Positions 24,167 to 32,522 of a stretch of DNA of 64,000 nt are shown here, in pieces; the stretch's first letter is position 1, and each line of letters opens with the position of its first letter. The notes below the pieces were generated by a model, which did no database searches, was not told the DNA's origin, and saw only the letters and a program-made list of their open reading frames with translations. The position numbers and the translations under genes were made by a program. This DNA is from Pseudoalteromonas sp. '520P1 No. 423' (GTDB lineage: Bacteria > Pseudomonadota > Gammaproteobacteria > Enterobacterales > Alteromonadaceae), in assembly GCF_001269985.1 (NCBI RefSeq), contig NZ_BBZB01000001.1, positions 1,426,001 through 1,490,000 of the forward strand. The letters are read 5' to 3'.

Positions 24167-25054
24167 GTGTTTAGTCGCGTGGCTTTATTATTATTTTCAT
24201 CAAGTTTACTCAGTTGTGCTGCCATGAGCTTTGATGCTAATGCTGGAATACGGCAATACACTGCCAATGCAGATGATTCTATTTGGCAGTTAGAAAAAAC
24301 GACACGTTTATCTTGTCAGCTTAATCATGATATTCCGTCATATGGTCAAGCCCAATTTATGAGCTCGGCAAGTAAATCTAAGCCAATGTCTTTTATTCTT
24401 GATATGTTGGTTCAACCTGAGGGTTACGATGTTGCTGCTGTAAAATCAGTGCCGCCTATGTGGATGCCAGGAGTACCGTCAAAAGATTTAGCTAATTTAA
24501 AAATTTTAAAGCAATTTGATGGTGAACTTGATAGCAATGTATCTTGGTTAATGCTCACTGAGCTGGAAAAAGGATTTACACCTACTTTGTATTATCAAGA
24601 CTGGAATAATCAACATGATAAAGTATTGGTTGGTTTATTAGCGGTTAATTTTAGAAAAGAGTATTTGAAATTTTTAAAGTGTAGAGATGAGCTTTTACCT
24701 TATAGCTTTGAAGATATTGCTTTTACAGTTATGAATTATGAACCCAATACAGGGGAGTTAACAAAAGCATCAAAAGTGCGTTTACACAAAATTGGTGAAT
24801 ACCTTAAAAATGACCCTAGCATAGAGTCCGTATTAATTTCAGCCTATACAGATAGTTATGGTGGGCGCTACCTTAATGAAACCTGGTCAAAAAAGCGTGC
24901 AACAGCAATTAAAACTTATATGACAGAGTTAGGTGTTGAAGCCGCAAGAGTAAAAGTAGAGGGCTTTGGTGAAAAACGTCATATCTCTTCAAATAAAACA
25001 ATATTAGGAAGAGATAAAAATAGACGCGTAGTCATCCAAATAGCCAACCCTTAA
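24167..25054 (+). CDS. motY: Sodium-type flagellar stator protein MotY
   Basis: A 295-aa protein, GTG start with GGAG upstream, and signal peptide ending near the cysteine of LLSCAA. The N-terminal domain (GIRQYTANADDSIWQL, QFDGELDSNVSWLMLTELEKG) matches the MotY-specific T-ring domain. The C-terminal ~110 residues are OmpA-like peptidoglycan binding (AYTDSYGGRYLNE, RVKVEGFGE, GRDKNRRVVI). MotY with MotX anchors PomAB stators around polar flagella. The rnt/motY arrangement supports this. Confidence 0.95.
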   Translation: MFSRVALLLFSSSLLSCAAMSFDANAGIRQYTANADDSIWQLEKTTRLSCQLNHDIPSYGQAQFMSSASKSKPMSFILDMLVQPEGYDVAAVKSVPPMWMPGVPSKDLANLKILKQFDGELDSNVSWLMLTELEKGFTPTLYYQDWNNQHDKVLVGLLAVNFRKEYLKFLKCRDELLPYSFEDIAFTVMNYEPNTGELTKASKVRLHKIGEYLKNDPSIESVLISAYTDSYGGRYLNETWSKKRATAIKTYMTELGVEAARVKVEGFGEKRHISSNKTILGRDKNRRVVIQIANP

Positions 25055-25070
25055 TAAATTGATTAATAGC

Positions 25071-25400
25071 TTAAAGGGCTGTGATCATCACGCTGATCTC
25101 AGTCCATTGAGTCTGTTGATATATACTTATTTTTACTTGGTTATCATCAATTTGATAAAAGTAAGTATATCGTCCAATATCTTCAATTGTTTTATCAGGC
25201 GAGCCTAATTGATTATGGTAAAACGCCATAACATCAGTATCTGACATTTTCACAAAACCATTTAAGATCATCGGAAATTCATCATCTAGCTTCATTCTAA
25301 TTTCAGTATCATTAGGCATTGGCACTGATGATAAATTTGCCAAACTAAAAAAGCTGATAAAACAAGATAAAAATATGAGTGATTGGCAGGCTTTTAACAT
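25071..25400 (-). CDS. Secreted hypothetical protein (109 aa)
   Basis: A signal peptide (MLKACQSLIFLSCFISFFSLA) is followed by ~85 residues of mixed beta/alpha sequence (MAFYHNQLG, YTYFYQIDDNQVKISIYQQ), probably a small periplasmic protein. It begins 2 nt after the stop of the CBS-domain gene, so the two form an operon. Convergent to motY. Family not recognised. Confidence 0.7.
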   Translation of the reverse strand: MLKACQSLIFLSCFISFFSLANLSSVPMPNDTEIRMKLDDEFPMILNGFVKMSDTDVMAFYHNQLGSPDKTIEDIGRYTYFYQIDDNQVKISIYQQTQWTEISVMITAL

Positions 25401-25402
25401 GA

Positions 25403-25828
25403 TTATATTCCTTTATCTAATAAAGTTAATGATAACTTAACAAAGTCAGATGAGGTCACTATTCCTTGTAATAAATTGTCTTTGTCTACGATAGGTAAAC
25501 AACCATGGCGGTTGGCTAAAAAAAACTCTGCCGCATCAACTAAAGGCATATTAGGATTTGCAAACCCCACTTTTTTGTCTATTAAATCAGATACACTCAC
25601 CGATTTTTCTCTTCTTTCTAATGAAGAAGAACCATAATTATCTAATAAATACATTACCTTAGCGATAATAGTCTTTTGTGTTACCACGCCTTTAAATTCA
25701 TTGTTTTGTGAAATTGGCACATGACGGATCTGTGACTCTTTCATGAGTTTATGTACTTCATACATACTGTTTTCTATATCTAGTTGAAATACAGAAGTTG
25801 TCATAATATCGGCAATTACTTTGTTCAT
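25403..25828 (-). CDS. Tandem CBS-domain protein
   Basis: A 141-aa protein made of two CBS motifs. The first (VIADIMTTSVFQLDIE, then HVPISQNNEFKGVVTQKTI) covers residues ~4-55. The second (LIDKKVGFANPNMPLVDAAE, then GCLPIVDKDNLLQGIVTSSD) covers ~75-132. Stand-alone CBS pairs bind adenine nucleotides and regulate partners; here the partner is unknown. Confidence 0.88.
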   Translation of the reverse strand: MNKVIADIMTTSVFQLDIENSMYEVHKLMKESQIRHVPISQNNEFKGVVTQKTIIAKVMYLLDNYGSSSLERREKSVSVSDLIDKKVGFANPNMPLVDAAEFFLANRHGCLPIVDKDNLLQGIVTSSDFVKLSLTLLDKGI

Positions 25829-25872
25829 AAAATCTCCTTATTAATTAACTATAAACAATCATTTATTGTTTT

Positions 25873-27894
25873 TCATACTTTATTTCGTTTTAAATCTCTG
25901 ACGATAAATCTCGCTGGATGAAGGGCTTGATTCATGGCTAAATCTATCGGTAAAGGTTCATTAAATAGTTCGCTACATAATAGCTCTGCACTTAATGGTG
26001 CGCTGCATAAACCTCTAGCGCCTAAACCTGTGAAAATATAAAGACCAGGAGTTGAAGATTGATAAGGTAAGTAACCATATTTACTGCCATGGCGAAGTGT
26101 GGCAAAACTTGTTTGATAATTAGCTATATCGGTAACTTGGCCAACTAATGGCATATGATCAAAGCTAGTACATCGGATCGCAGCTTTTGCACTGGTTATA
26201 TTATTTAAACCAGAGGTAAATTCACAGTCTCCATAAAAATCAGTCACTTGTTTTAGGTTTATATTATTATCGTCATCGCTGATATGTGTTTCTTTACTGT
26301 TTTTAGTAAATGTTGCCCCAATACAATGATGATCTAAATATTGTGGCGTTAAATAACCTTTATGGCATAAAACCGTTGTGAGTTTCTCTGATTTATCTGT
26401 TGCTTTAACATGGCTGACTTGACCTCTTACTGGATGTAAATCAAGAGTTTTAGTTTGCTCAAATGTATCACTGTGCTCACCTGCTGCTATAATGATTTGA
26501 GAATAAGGGCCGTGCTCATTTTTACCATCAAATAAATACCAGGCATTGTCTTTTTGATAGTATTTTTCAATTTTCGTATTGGTATTTAATTTAAAAGGGT
26601 GATTTGACTGACTATAAGCCAACATGGCTTCTACCAGTTTAGGCGGATTTATCCAGCCTCCGTGTTTGATAAATAAACCTGAGTATGGCGTATCTACATT
26701 TGCTATAGCAGATGCTTGCTCGGCATTTACATAGTGAATTAATTCAAAGGGCCAGTTATTTTGTTTTATGAGTGATTTTTGCCTTTTTTGCTTTTCTGCA
26801 TTTATGCCATGAAGCAATACTCCACACCACTGATATGGAAACTCATAGCCTTTTGCTAATACGTCATCAAAACACCGTCTAGCGTAAAAAAAACTGTGAG
26901 CATAAAACTGACTTTCACGGCTAAAGTTAGCTTGAAGGTGAGGGTATAAAGCACCTTGATGGTTGTGAGATGCACCCATCGCGACTTTTTCATCTTTGCA
27001 GAATACTTCAAACTGGGCATCACGCTTACTTAATGATAAAGCGAGACTTGATGTGGCGATACCGCCGCCTATAATGGCTATACTTTTTAGTTCAGCAGAA
27101 TCTCTAGGGTAATATTTGGGTTCGCTAAATTTATCATTGGCTTTGATGAGCTGGCCGCTGATCATTTCTCTTTTACGGCCAAAGCCTTTGTGTTTTTTTA
27201 CTTCGAATCCGGCTTCAATTAATCCTCTTCTAACAAACCCTGAAGCGGTGAAAGTCGCAAAAGTACAATTATCACGCCCTAAATCAGCCATGGCATTAAA
27301 AAGTGATTGTTGCCACATATCTGGATTTTTGCTTGGGGCAAAGCCATCTAAATACCACGCATCAATAATGCCTTTTTCTTGAAAGCATATTTGCGGTAAA
27401 GTATCTTGAATGTCACCAAACCACAGATCTAATACAATACTACCATTGTTAAACTCCAATCTATGGCATCCTTGCATTGCCACAGGATATAAATCAACTA
27501 ATTGCTCTGCATAGGGTTTTAAACTCGGCCATGCTGCCAGTGATCGGGCTAAGTTAGATTTCTTGATTGGATATTTTTCAAAAGAGATAAAGTGAAGCTT
27601 TTTTACTGCTTTATTTTCACTGTTTTCAAATTGTTGCCAGGTATTTAAAAAGTTTAAACCTGTGCCAAAACCTGTTTCAGCGATAACAAAGTGATTTTGA
27701 TCATGATTGCTAAATCGTTCTAAAATTTGATTCTTTTCAACAAATACAAAGCTAGATTCATTAATTTGAGATACCGTGTTCATCCCTTTATGTGTAGTCT
27801 GTGTAGTGATTGTTTTCGAATAATAAATATCGCCAAATTTATCTGAAACTGGTATACCATCTGAGTTGAAGTGAATTTTAGCGTTTTCAATCAT
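25873..27894 (-). CDS. mnmC: Bifunctional tRNA 5-methylaminomethyl-2-thiouridine biosynthesis protein
   Basis: A 673-aa protein; ATG at 27894 (AAGGA 5 nt upstream) is chosen over 27909. The N-terminal methyltransferase half carries AETGFGTGLNFL near 73-84 and DAWYLDGFAPSKNPDMW near 183. The C-terminal FAD half begins with IAIIGGGIATSSLALSLS near 274. Together they finish mnm5s2U34 in tRNA. Residues 1-45 differ from the host-type start preserved at 50018-50119 and include an unusual insert (KTITTQTTHKGMNTVSQ) just before ESSFVFVEKNQ. The 5' end therefore appears supplied by the adjacent island. Confidence 0.95.
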   Translation of the reverse strand: MIENAKIHFNSDGIPVSDKFGDIYYSKTITTQTTHKGMNTVSQINESSFVFVEKNQILERFSNHDQNHFVIAETGFGTGLNFLNTWQQFENSENKAVKKLHFISFEKYPIKKSNLARSLAAWPSLKPYAEQLVDLYPVAMQGCHRLEFNNGSIVLDLWFGDIQDTLPQICFQEKGIIDAWYLDGFAPSKNPDMWQQSLFNAMADLGRDNCTFATFTASGFVRRGLIEAGFEVKKHKGFGRKREMISGQLIKANDKFSEPKYYPRDSAELKSIAIIGGGIATSSLALSLSKRDAQFEVFCKDEKVAMGASHNHQGALYPHLQANFSRESQFYAHSFFYARRCFDDVLAKGYEFPYQWCGVLLHGINAEKQKRQKSLIKQNNWPFELIHYVNAEQASAIANVDTPYSGLFIKHGGWINPPKLVEAMLAYSQSNHPFKLNTNTKIEKYYQKDNAWYLFDGKNEHGPYSQIIIAAGEHSDTFEQTKTLDLHPVRGQVSHVKATDKSEKLTTVLCHKGYLTPQYLDHHCIGATFTKNSKETHISDDDNNINLKQVTDFYGDCEFTSGLNNITSAKAAIRCTSFDHMPLVGQVTDIANYQTSFATLRHGSKYGYLPYQSSTPGLYIFTGLGARGLCSAPLSAELLCSELFNEPLPIDLAMNQALHPARFIVRDLKRNKV

Positions 27895-27909
27895 TACAAT
27901 CCTTATCAT

Positions 27910-28789
27910 TTATTTTCACAAAAAAGACATCTAAATACATTGGCGGGTTTTGCGTATTAAGCTTTCATGTTTCAACAAGTTTACAAAATCATTTTTAAAG
28001 AACCACATATTACTTTTTGGAAGACGATAAATAAAGAGCAACTTAAGCTTCATAATGGACAGCTTGGAAATATCCTTCCATATTCAGAATCTGATTCTTT
28101 AGCTTGTTTTAACTTTCAGGAAGTTAACTTTTGGTGAGTTTTTGAAATACTCTTTCGTTTATGGATATTTTTAGCATGTTCATTCATTTCCGTAATGTAT
28201 TTGTCACTTTAGAGGCACTGAGAAGCCTTGAAAATGAGCAACGCGCAAGTCTATAGGCTAAGTATGGTCAAAGGTAGTAAAATTGCGAAAGGCTCAGATG
28301 TAAGCTAGCGATTAGTTTCTTGAAGCAGCTATACGTGTATATATTGAAAGGCTTATAGGGTGGTACTTAGCGTTTATCCCAAGTTACATTTTGATTGCTT
28401 TTAAGGTTTCATTACCATCACAAAGTCATCTTGTGACAGTTGGTTTCATAATGTGTTTGTAGCCAACACTTACAAAACTTGATTAATTATTGTTTATCAA
28501 GAAGAAACGATGACATTAAGTCCATGTTGGGCAGGTAATAAAATCGAATATTCGATTGAAGCATATCTATGATTAACGCATGCATTGGTGTGCGAAAGTA
28601 TTCAAACTCTGGCTTGAGTGCTTCTAAGTTTATACGGGTATGAGGTATTAACTTGCCCTGTATAGAAGGTTAACTAAGGTAAGTTGACCTTTCTCATCAA
28701 CCTACCACTCATCCATTACATGTAAGAGCAGCTAAAGAGTAGTTTCTGCTGTTCTTGGCTCTTCGAATACCACTCTACTGACTGACACT
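27910..28789. other. 880 bp island end with no intact gene
   Basis: No supported intact gene. A 57-codon plus-strand frame at 27967-28140 (MFQQVYKIIF...) has no recognisable family. A minus-strand frame at 28487-28669 looks like a gene remnant. The rest shows nothing clear. The part nearest mnmC must contain its present promoter. Confidence 0.5.
28487..28669 (-). pseudogene. Remnant of an unidentified gene
   Basis: An open stretch of about 60 codons without a good start ends at TAA 28487. Its translation (for example LEALKPEFEYFRTPMHALI and MLQSNIRFYYLPNMDLM) has protein-like composition. Upstream frames are interrupted. Family unknown; it could be the tail of an older cargo or transposase gene. 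Confidence 0.3.
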
Positions 28790-29206
28790 TTAAAACATTG
28801 CCCCAGCCAAATTTGAATTAATGCTTTTACGTGTTCCCTCACCGACTAGTAGATAAAATGTATTAGGCGTTTCGAAAATGCAATTTTCATGAAAAGTGAG
28901 TAGTAAGGAAGATCGTACCCAGTCACCTTCATTAAAGCGTCCTACCTGATCATCAATGACATAATCGGACTTAATAACACTAGGAGTTTGTCCTGCGCTG
29001 GCAAACAGTTTAGCGAGCTTCTCTCCTACGTCTAGATCCCACCATTGCCAAGCTTTCACAGTACATACATATTTCTTTGGATTTATAGAATGGCAAACAG
29101 CAATGTAATGCTTGATCTTGTCGGTTTCACAACCTGCAGTGAACTTGTCACCCTGTGCGGTAAACCCATGAATTAAATCTCCTAAGGTTTCATTATTATC
29201 TATCAT
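28790..29206 (-). CDS. Hypothetical protein (DUF6957-like) of the helicase operon
   Basis: A 138-aa soluble protein, third gene of a minus-strand operon, starting 2 nt after the helicase stop. YVIDDQVGRFNEGDWVRSS, then FETPNTFYLLVGEG, near 82-125, resembles small proteins annotated DUF6957; this is recalled by eye and uncertain. It has the size and position of an accessory or inhibitor subunit. No catalytic motif. Confidence 0.6.
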   Translation of the reverse strand: MIDNNETLGDLIHGFTAQGDKFTAGCETDKIKHYIAVCHSINPKKYVCTVKAWQWWDLDVGEKLAKLFASAGQTPSVIKSDYVIDDQVGRFNEGDWVRSSLLLTFHENCIFETPNTFYLLVGEGTRKSINSNLAGAMF

Positions 29207-29208
29207 TT

Positions 29209-30696
29209 TTAAAATACCTCTGCACTGTATTGATTGAGTTGAGCCATTGATTGCTTTGAAATAACCAAATGTTCAAAACCATCAATTTCAAGTTCTTTAT
29301 GATTGAACTGACCAAAGATCCCCATTATTTTATCGGCGGTTATAGCTATTTTACCTTCTTGAATCTCATTAATAGGGTCTTTAATTTCATCATTATCAGT
29401 TATTGCATCTCCAATATTAATTATTGGTTCATCAGAAAAAGTATCTATAGGATCACCGTCAGGAATAACCTGTTCACCTTGGTTCGCCTTATCTACTTCA
29501 GCTGTTATCTCTTCATCCAATTGAGCCAGTTTTACTTTTGCTAATCCATCGGGAACGTCCTGAGCAACACGGTAAGCATACTCAACAAGCTTTGGTTCAG
29601 CTGGCATAAAGAGAAAAGCTTGCTGGTTTGGAGCATCGGTAATACGTAATATACGACCTGAAACTTGGCGGTAATTCATCTCAGTTTTTACATTCGAAAG
29701 ATAACAACATACTTGAAGACGTGGGATATTAGTGCCTTCTGAAATCATTCCGACACTAATGATCCATTTATCTTGACTGTGCCTAAAGGACGTAATCAGT
29801 TCATTTGCGTTATCTTCATCACTAGTAACAACAATGGCGCTTTCTCCTAAAGTCTGCTTCAAAATTAGCTCTATTTTCCAGGCGTGTGGAATCGAGGAAG
29901 CCACAATTAAACCGCCAGCACTTTTATTAAAGCAGCGAATCTCATTTAGCTTGGTATTCGAATGGTTTAATAATTGTTCAATAACGCTAGGGTTAGTAAC
30001 AATCTTAGAATACGGAATTATTGATTGTGACAATAAATCTAAGAAGCTAGTGAAGTGGTTTGTTTCACCATTTTCCACAACTGTTATCTGGTCATTATCT
30101 AATGCTATGACCTGAGGTATACGGCACACATTATCTCTTATAGCCTCTTTTAAACCATATGCGTAATCACACTGTATTTTACCTGACTCGTTACAGTAGT
30201 CGGCTAGCGCTATGGGCAATGCATCTGTACGCCAAGCTGTACCAGTTACAGCAATAGTGAAGGCTGCTCGTTCCTTTATTGTTGTGATGATCGGTTTTCC
30301 CCAAGCATTAGCATCTTTGACGCTTGAGCCTGCACAATGATGAATTTCATCAAATATTACAAATACCCGATATTTATCAAACAAACGCCATACAGTGCTA
30401 TTTAATGTACTTAACGCCTGATAAGTATATGAATTCCCCATTGCGCCAATATTGCCGTCAAAGTGGGCTTCAAACTGTTCGCTTAAAGCACAACTAAAAT
30501 CATGAGCGACAATAGAAGAAGGTGAGAAGCAAAGAACGAGATCGATTTCGCCTCGATCATAAAGTATCTTGGCTAACACTGATGCCATTACAGTTTTACC
30601 AGCACCAGGGGTAGCGAGTGCTAAAAAGTGCTTCTTTGATTTATATTTAGAAATTGCAGAGTTAATACACTCTGACTGCCAATTTCTCAGTTTCAT
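29209..30696 (-). CDS. SF2 DEAD/DEAH-box helicase, candidate defence helicase
   Basis: A 495-aa protein. Q-motif-like LRNWQSECI at residues 3-11; Walker A ATPGAGKT at 28-35; Walker B as DEIHHCAG near 116-123; motif III VTGTAWR near 149-155; motif VI QVSGRILR near 344-351. These give a complete SF2 core like that of type III restriction Res and UvrB-like proteins, followed by an acidic ~120-aa C-terminal tail without a visible nuclease motif. It is coupled (2 nt gaps) to a 171-aa upstream gene and a 138-aa downstream gene. Probably phage defence by context. Confidence 0.82.
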   Translation of the reverse strand: MKLRNWQSECINSAISKYKSKKHFLALATPGAGKTVMASVLAKILYDRGEIDLVLCFSPSSIVAHDFSCALSEQFEAHFDGNIGAMGNSYTYQALSTLNSTVWRLFDKYRVFVIFDEIHHCAGSSVKDANAWGKPIITTIKERAAFTIAVTGTAWRTDALPIALADYCNESGKIQCDYAYGLKEAIRDNVCRIPQVIALDNDQITVVENGETNHFTSFLDLLSQSIIPYSKIVTNPSVIEQLLNHSNTKLNEIRCFNKSAGGLIVASSIPHAWKIELILKQTLGESAIVVTSDEDNANELITSFRHSQDKWIISVGMISEGTNIPRLQVCCYLSNVKTEMNYRQVSGRILRITDAPNQQAFLFMPAEPKLVEYAYRVAQDVPDGLAKVKLAQLDEEITAEVDKANQGEQVIPDGDPIDTFSDEPIINIGDAITDNDEIKDPINEIQEGKIAITADKIMGIFGQFNHKELEIDGFEHLVISKQSMAQLNQYSAEVF

Positions 30697-30698
30697 TT

Positions 30699-31214
30699 TT
30701 AAGTCTCTTTATTTGATTTCATTAGTTCATTTAAAGCCGAAATTTTTCCTTTTAAAACTTGGTTATTTTCCTTAACAGCTACGTAACGTTGCTTTAAAGC
30801 TGCATGTCGTTCAGGGTGAATATTCTTAAGTGCTACATATTCTTTAACAGCACCTAATCCTTCAAGAAGCTCAGAATTGTATTGTTTTAAACGATTAGTT
30901 AATGTTTGTTCGTAACTAAGCTCATTAGTTTTCATCGAACCATCATCACCTAAAGTTACTAATTTTTTAAAATAGTCAGGTTCAAACAAGTTGGTTTTTA
31001 TATAGCGAGTAACCCCTTTCTTAACTGATGTTCTCTTTTTTAACCAACCTCTTTTTACTAGTTTTAAAAGCTCTTCATATACAAAACGTCGAACGGAAGT
31101 AGGATCTAGTCCCTCGTCCCTTTTAATTGAAAGATAAGCAGTTCTGATCTCGACAGCAGAGAAATGATCTATGTTTTTTAAAACGATTATCTGATTAAAG
31201 GTTGAACTATCCAT
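30699..31214 (-). CDS. Winged-helix-like protein with C-terminal coiled coil
   Basis: A 171-aa protein; ATG at 31214 (GGATAAG upstream) is preferred over TTG at 31256. Residues ~5-75 (AVEIRTAYLSIKRDEGLDP, VYEELLKLVKRGWLKKRT) look like a winged helix-turn-helix. The last ~60 residues (KQRYVAVKENNQVLKGKIS) form a coiled coil. It is the first gene of the helicase operon and faces the Xre regulator across a palindromic operator region. It may be a DNA-recognition or oligomerisation subunit of the system, or a regulator. Confidence 0.65.
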   Translation of the reverse strand: MDSSTFNQIIVLKNIDHFSAVEIRTAYLSIKRDEGLDPTSVRRFVYEELLKLVKRGWLKKRTSVKKGVTRYIKTNLFEPDYFKKLVTLGDDGSMKTNELSYEQTLTNRLKQYNSELLEGLGAVKEYVALKNIHPERHAALKQRYVAVKENNQVLKGKISALNELMKSNKET

Positions 31215-31264
31215 TAACTTATCCAATTTCAGCACTTGAAAGTAGAGTATATACAATCTAATGA

Positions 31265-31296
31265 GGAGTATACACTACATAGTGTGGAGTATACTC
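31265..31296. promoter_or_regulatory. Compound palindromic operator between helicase operon and Xre gene
   Basis: GGAGTATAC occurs at 31265 and again at 31286. Between them is the perfect repeat ACACTA-CA-TAGTGT (31272-31285). The right copy forms the palindrome GAGTATACTC (31287-31296). Paired symmetric boxes resemble the C-boxes bound by controller (C) proteins of restriction systems. Confidence 0.6.
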
Positions 31297-31355
31297 TATA
31301 CATTTATACTTAACAACGTGGGAACATATATCCTTTTACCTGAAGGAAACCACAA

Positions 31356-31604
31356 GTGCGTGACGAAAATTTTGAAAATGATTTAGCGATTCAATTTGGA
31401 AGAAATATAAGAGCAGCCAGAGCTAAGATAGGTGTGAAACAAGAAGAACTTTGCGGTAAAGCTAACCTCGATAGAAGTTACTTAAGTAAAATAGAAAGCG
31501 GCTCATATAAAATCACACTTGCTAAAGTTTATGCGTTAGCCGCAGCACTTGAATGCCCACTTTCAGAAATACTTCCAGAAGTTAATGGCGTAAAAATAAA
31601 ATAA
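31356..31604 (+). CDS. Xre-family / controller-type regulator
   Basis: An 82-aa protein, GTG start with AAGGA upstream. FGRNIRAARAKIGVKQEELC, then DRSYLSKIESGSYKITLAK (residues 9-52), is a classic HTH_3 domain; size and the YLSKIESG recognition helix match C-proteins that time restriction genes. It is divergent from the helicase operon and 305 bp upstream of the hsd genes, so it could regulate either. The palindromes at 31265 lie upstream of its start. Confidence 0.82.
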   Translation: MRDENFENDLAIQFGRNIRAARAKIGVKQEELCGKANLDRSYLSKIESGSYKITLAKVYALAAALECPLSEILPEVNGVKIK

Positions 31605-31809
31605 CTTTTATGCAATGACTAAAATTCACATCTAAATGTTGCCCTCACACTTTGTGTTTTTATTTTCCACTTGAATGTACCGCGAATCATCAAGTGTTTA
31701 TTATTCACTCAATTACTAAAACTCTTAATAAATGACAGTAAAACCAATAAATCAAAAGGTTAAAGCAGTATCCATAAGATTTGAAACTCTTCTCAAACAC
31801 ATTAAAATT

Positions 31810-31892
31810 CTGCACCATTTAAAAGATGCAAAAAAATCTTGACTAAACAATCATCTCTCGCTATCTTTTAATGCATCATTTACATGGTGCAG
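31810..31892 (+). promoter_or_regulatory. hsd promoter enclosed by 21 bp inverted repeats
   Basis: TTGACT (31839-31844) and TATCTT (31862-31867), spaced 17 bp, form a sigma70-type promoter. It is flanked by arms CTGCACCATTTAAAAGATGCA less its last base class (31810-31830) and, inverted, 31872-31892, with 19 of 21 positions pairing. A repressor bound to both arms would close the promoter. The remaining 31605-31809 region shows nothing clear. Confidence 0.6.
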
Positions 31893-31909
31893 TTAATTAG
31901 GTGTAGCAA

Positions 31910-32494
31910 ATGAATAAAACATTATCTGATATTGCGATTGTGAAAGCAGGCCACCCTTTTAGGGGCAAGATACCTGAAGAGTTCGAAGGTAACGCTTATG
32001 TGGTGCAGATCAGGGATATAGATAACGATGGGATCATACATTGGCACCAACTCATTCGCACAAATATAACAGGGCGTAAAATCCCTGATTGGCTGAAAAA
32101 AGGCGATGTACTTTTTGCTGCCCGTGGAGCACGTAATGCAGCGGCTTTTGTTGGGAATATTGATAGACCAACGTTATGTGCACCGCATTATTTTTTAATT
32201 AAAGTAACTGATAAGTCGGTATTACCAGAGTTTATTGCTTGGCAATTAAACCAAGATGGTGCACAGCGTTATTTTGCTAACTCAGCAGAAGGCAGTGCAC
32301 AAACAAGTATTAGACGAGCAGTATTAGAGGCTACTCCTTTAGTTATCCCAAATATTGAAAAACAGAACATAATAGTTGAGTTTGATAACAAAGTTAAACA
32401 AGAAAAGCATTTATTAAATGCTTTAATCGACAACAGATCTAAGCAGATGCAAGGCATTGCCAAAGAATTATTAGATTCTGGTAACCAGAACTAG
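31910..32494 (+). CDS. Half-size type I restriction S-like protein (single TRD)
   Basis: A 194-aa protein with one target-recognition domain (KAGHPFRGKIPE at the start, YVVQIRDIDNDG, then LEATPLVIPNIEKQ near 140) and one C-terminal conserved helix. This is about half of a normal HsdS. It precedes hsdM by 28 nt in the same operon, which also has a full hsdS. It might dimerise or swap with the main S subunit, or be a regulatory S-like protein; full function is not shown. Confidence 0.78.
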   Translation: MNKTLSDIAIVKAGHPFRGKIPEEFEGNAYVVQIRDIDNDGIIHWHQLIRTNITGRKIPDWLKKGDVLFAARGARNAAAFVGNIDRPTLCAPHYFLIKVTDKSVLPEFIAWQLNQDGAQRYFANSAEGSAQTSIRRAVLEATPLVIPNIEKQNIIVEFDNKVKQEKHLLNALIDNRSKQMQGIAKELLDSGNQN

Positions 32495-32522
32495 AAAGAA
32501 TTTAAATTTAAGGACTTATAAG

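Noticed and set aside
27967..28140. 57-aa plus-strand frame at the left island end
   Set aside because: No family, weak start context, and flanked by decayed sequence; not listed as a gene.
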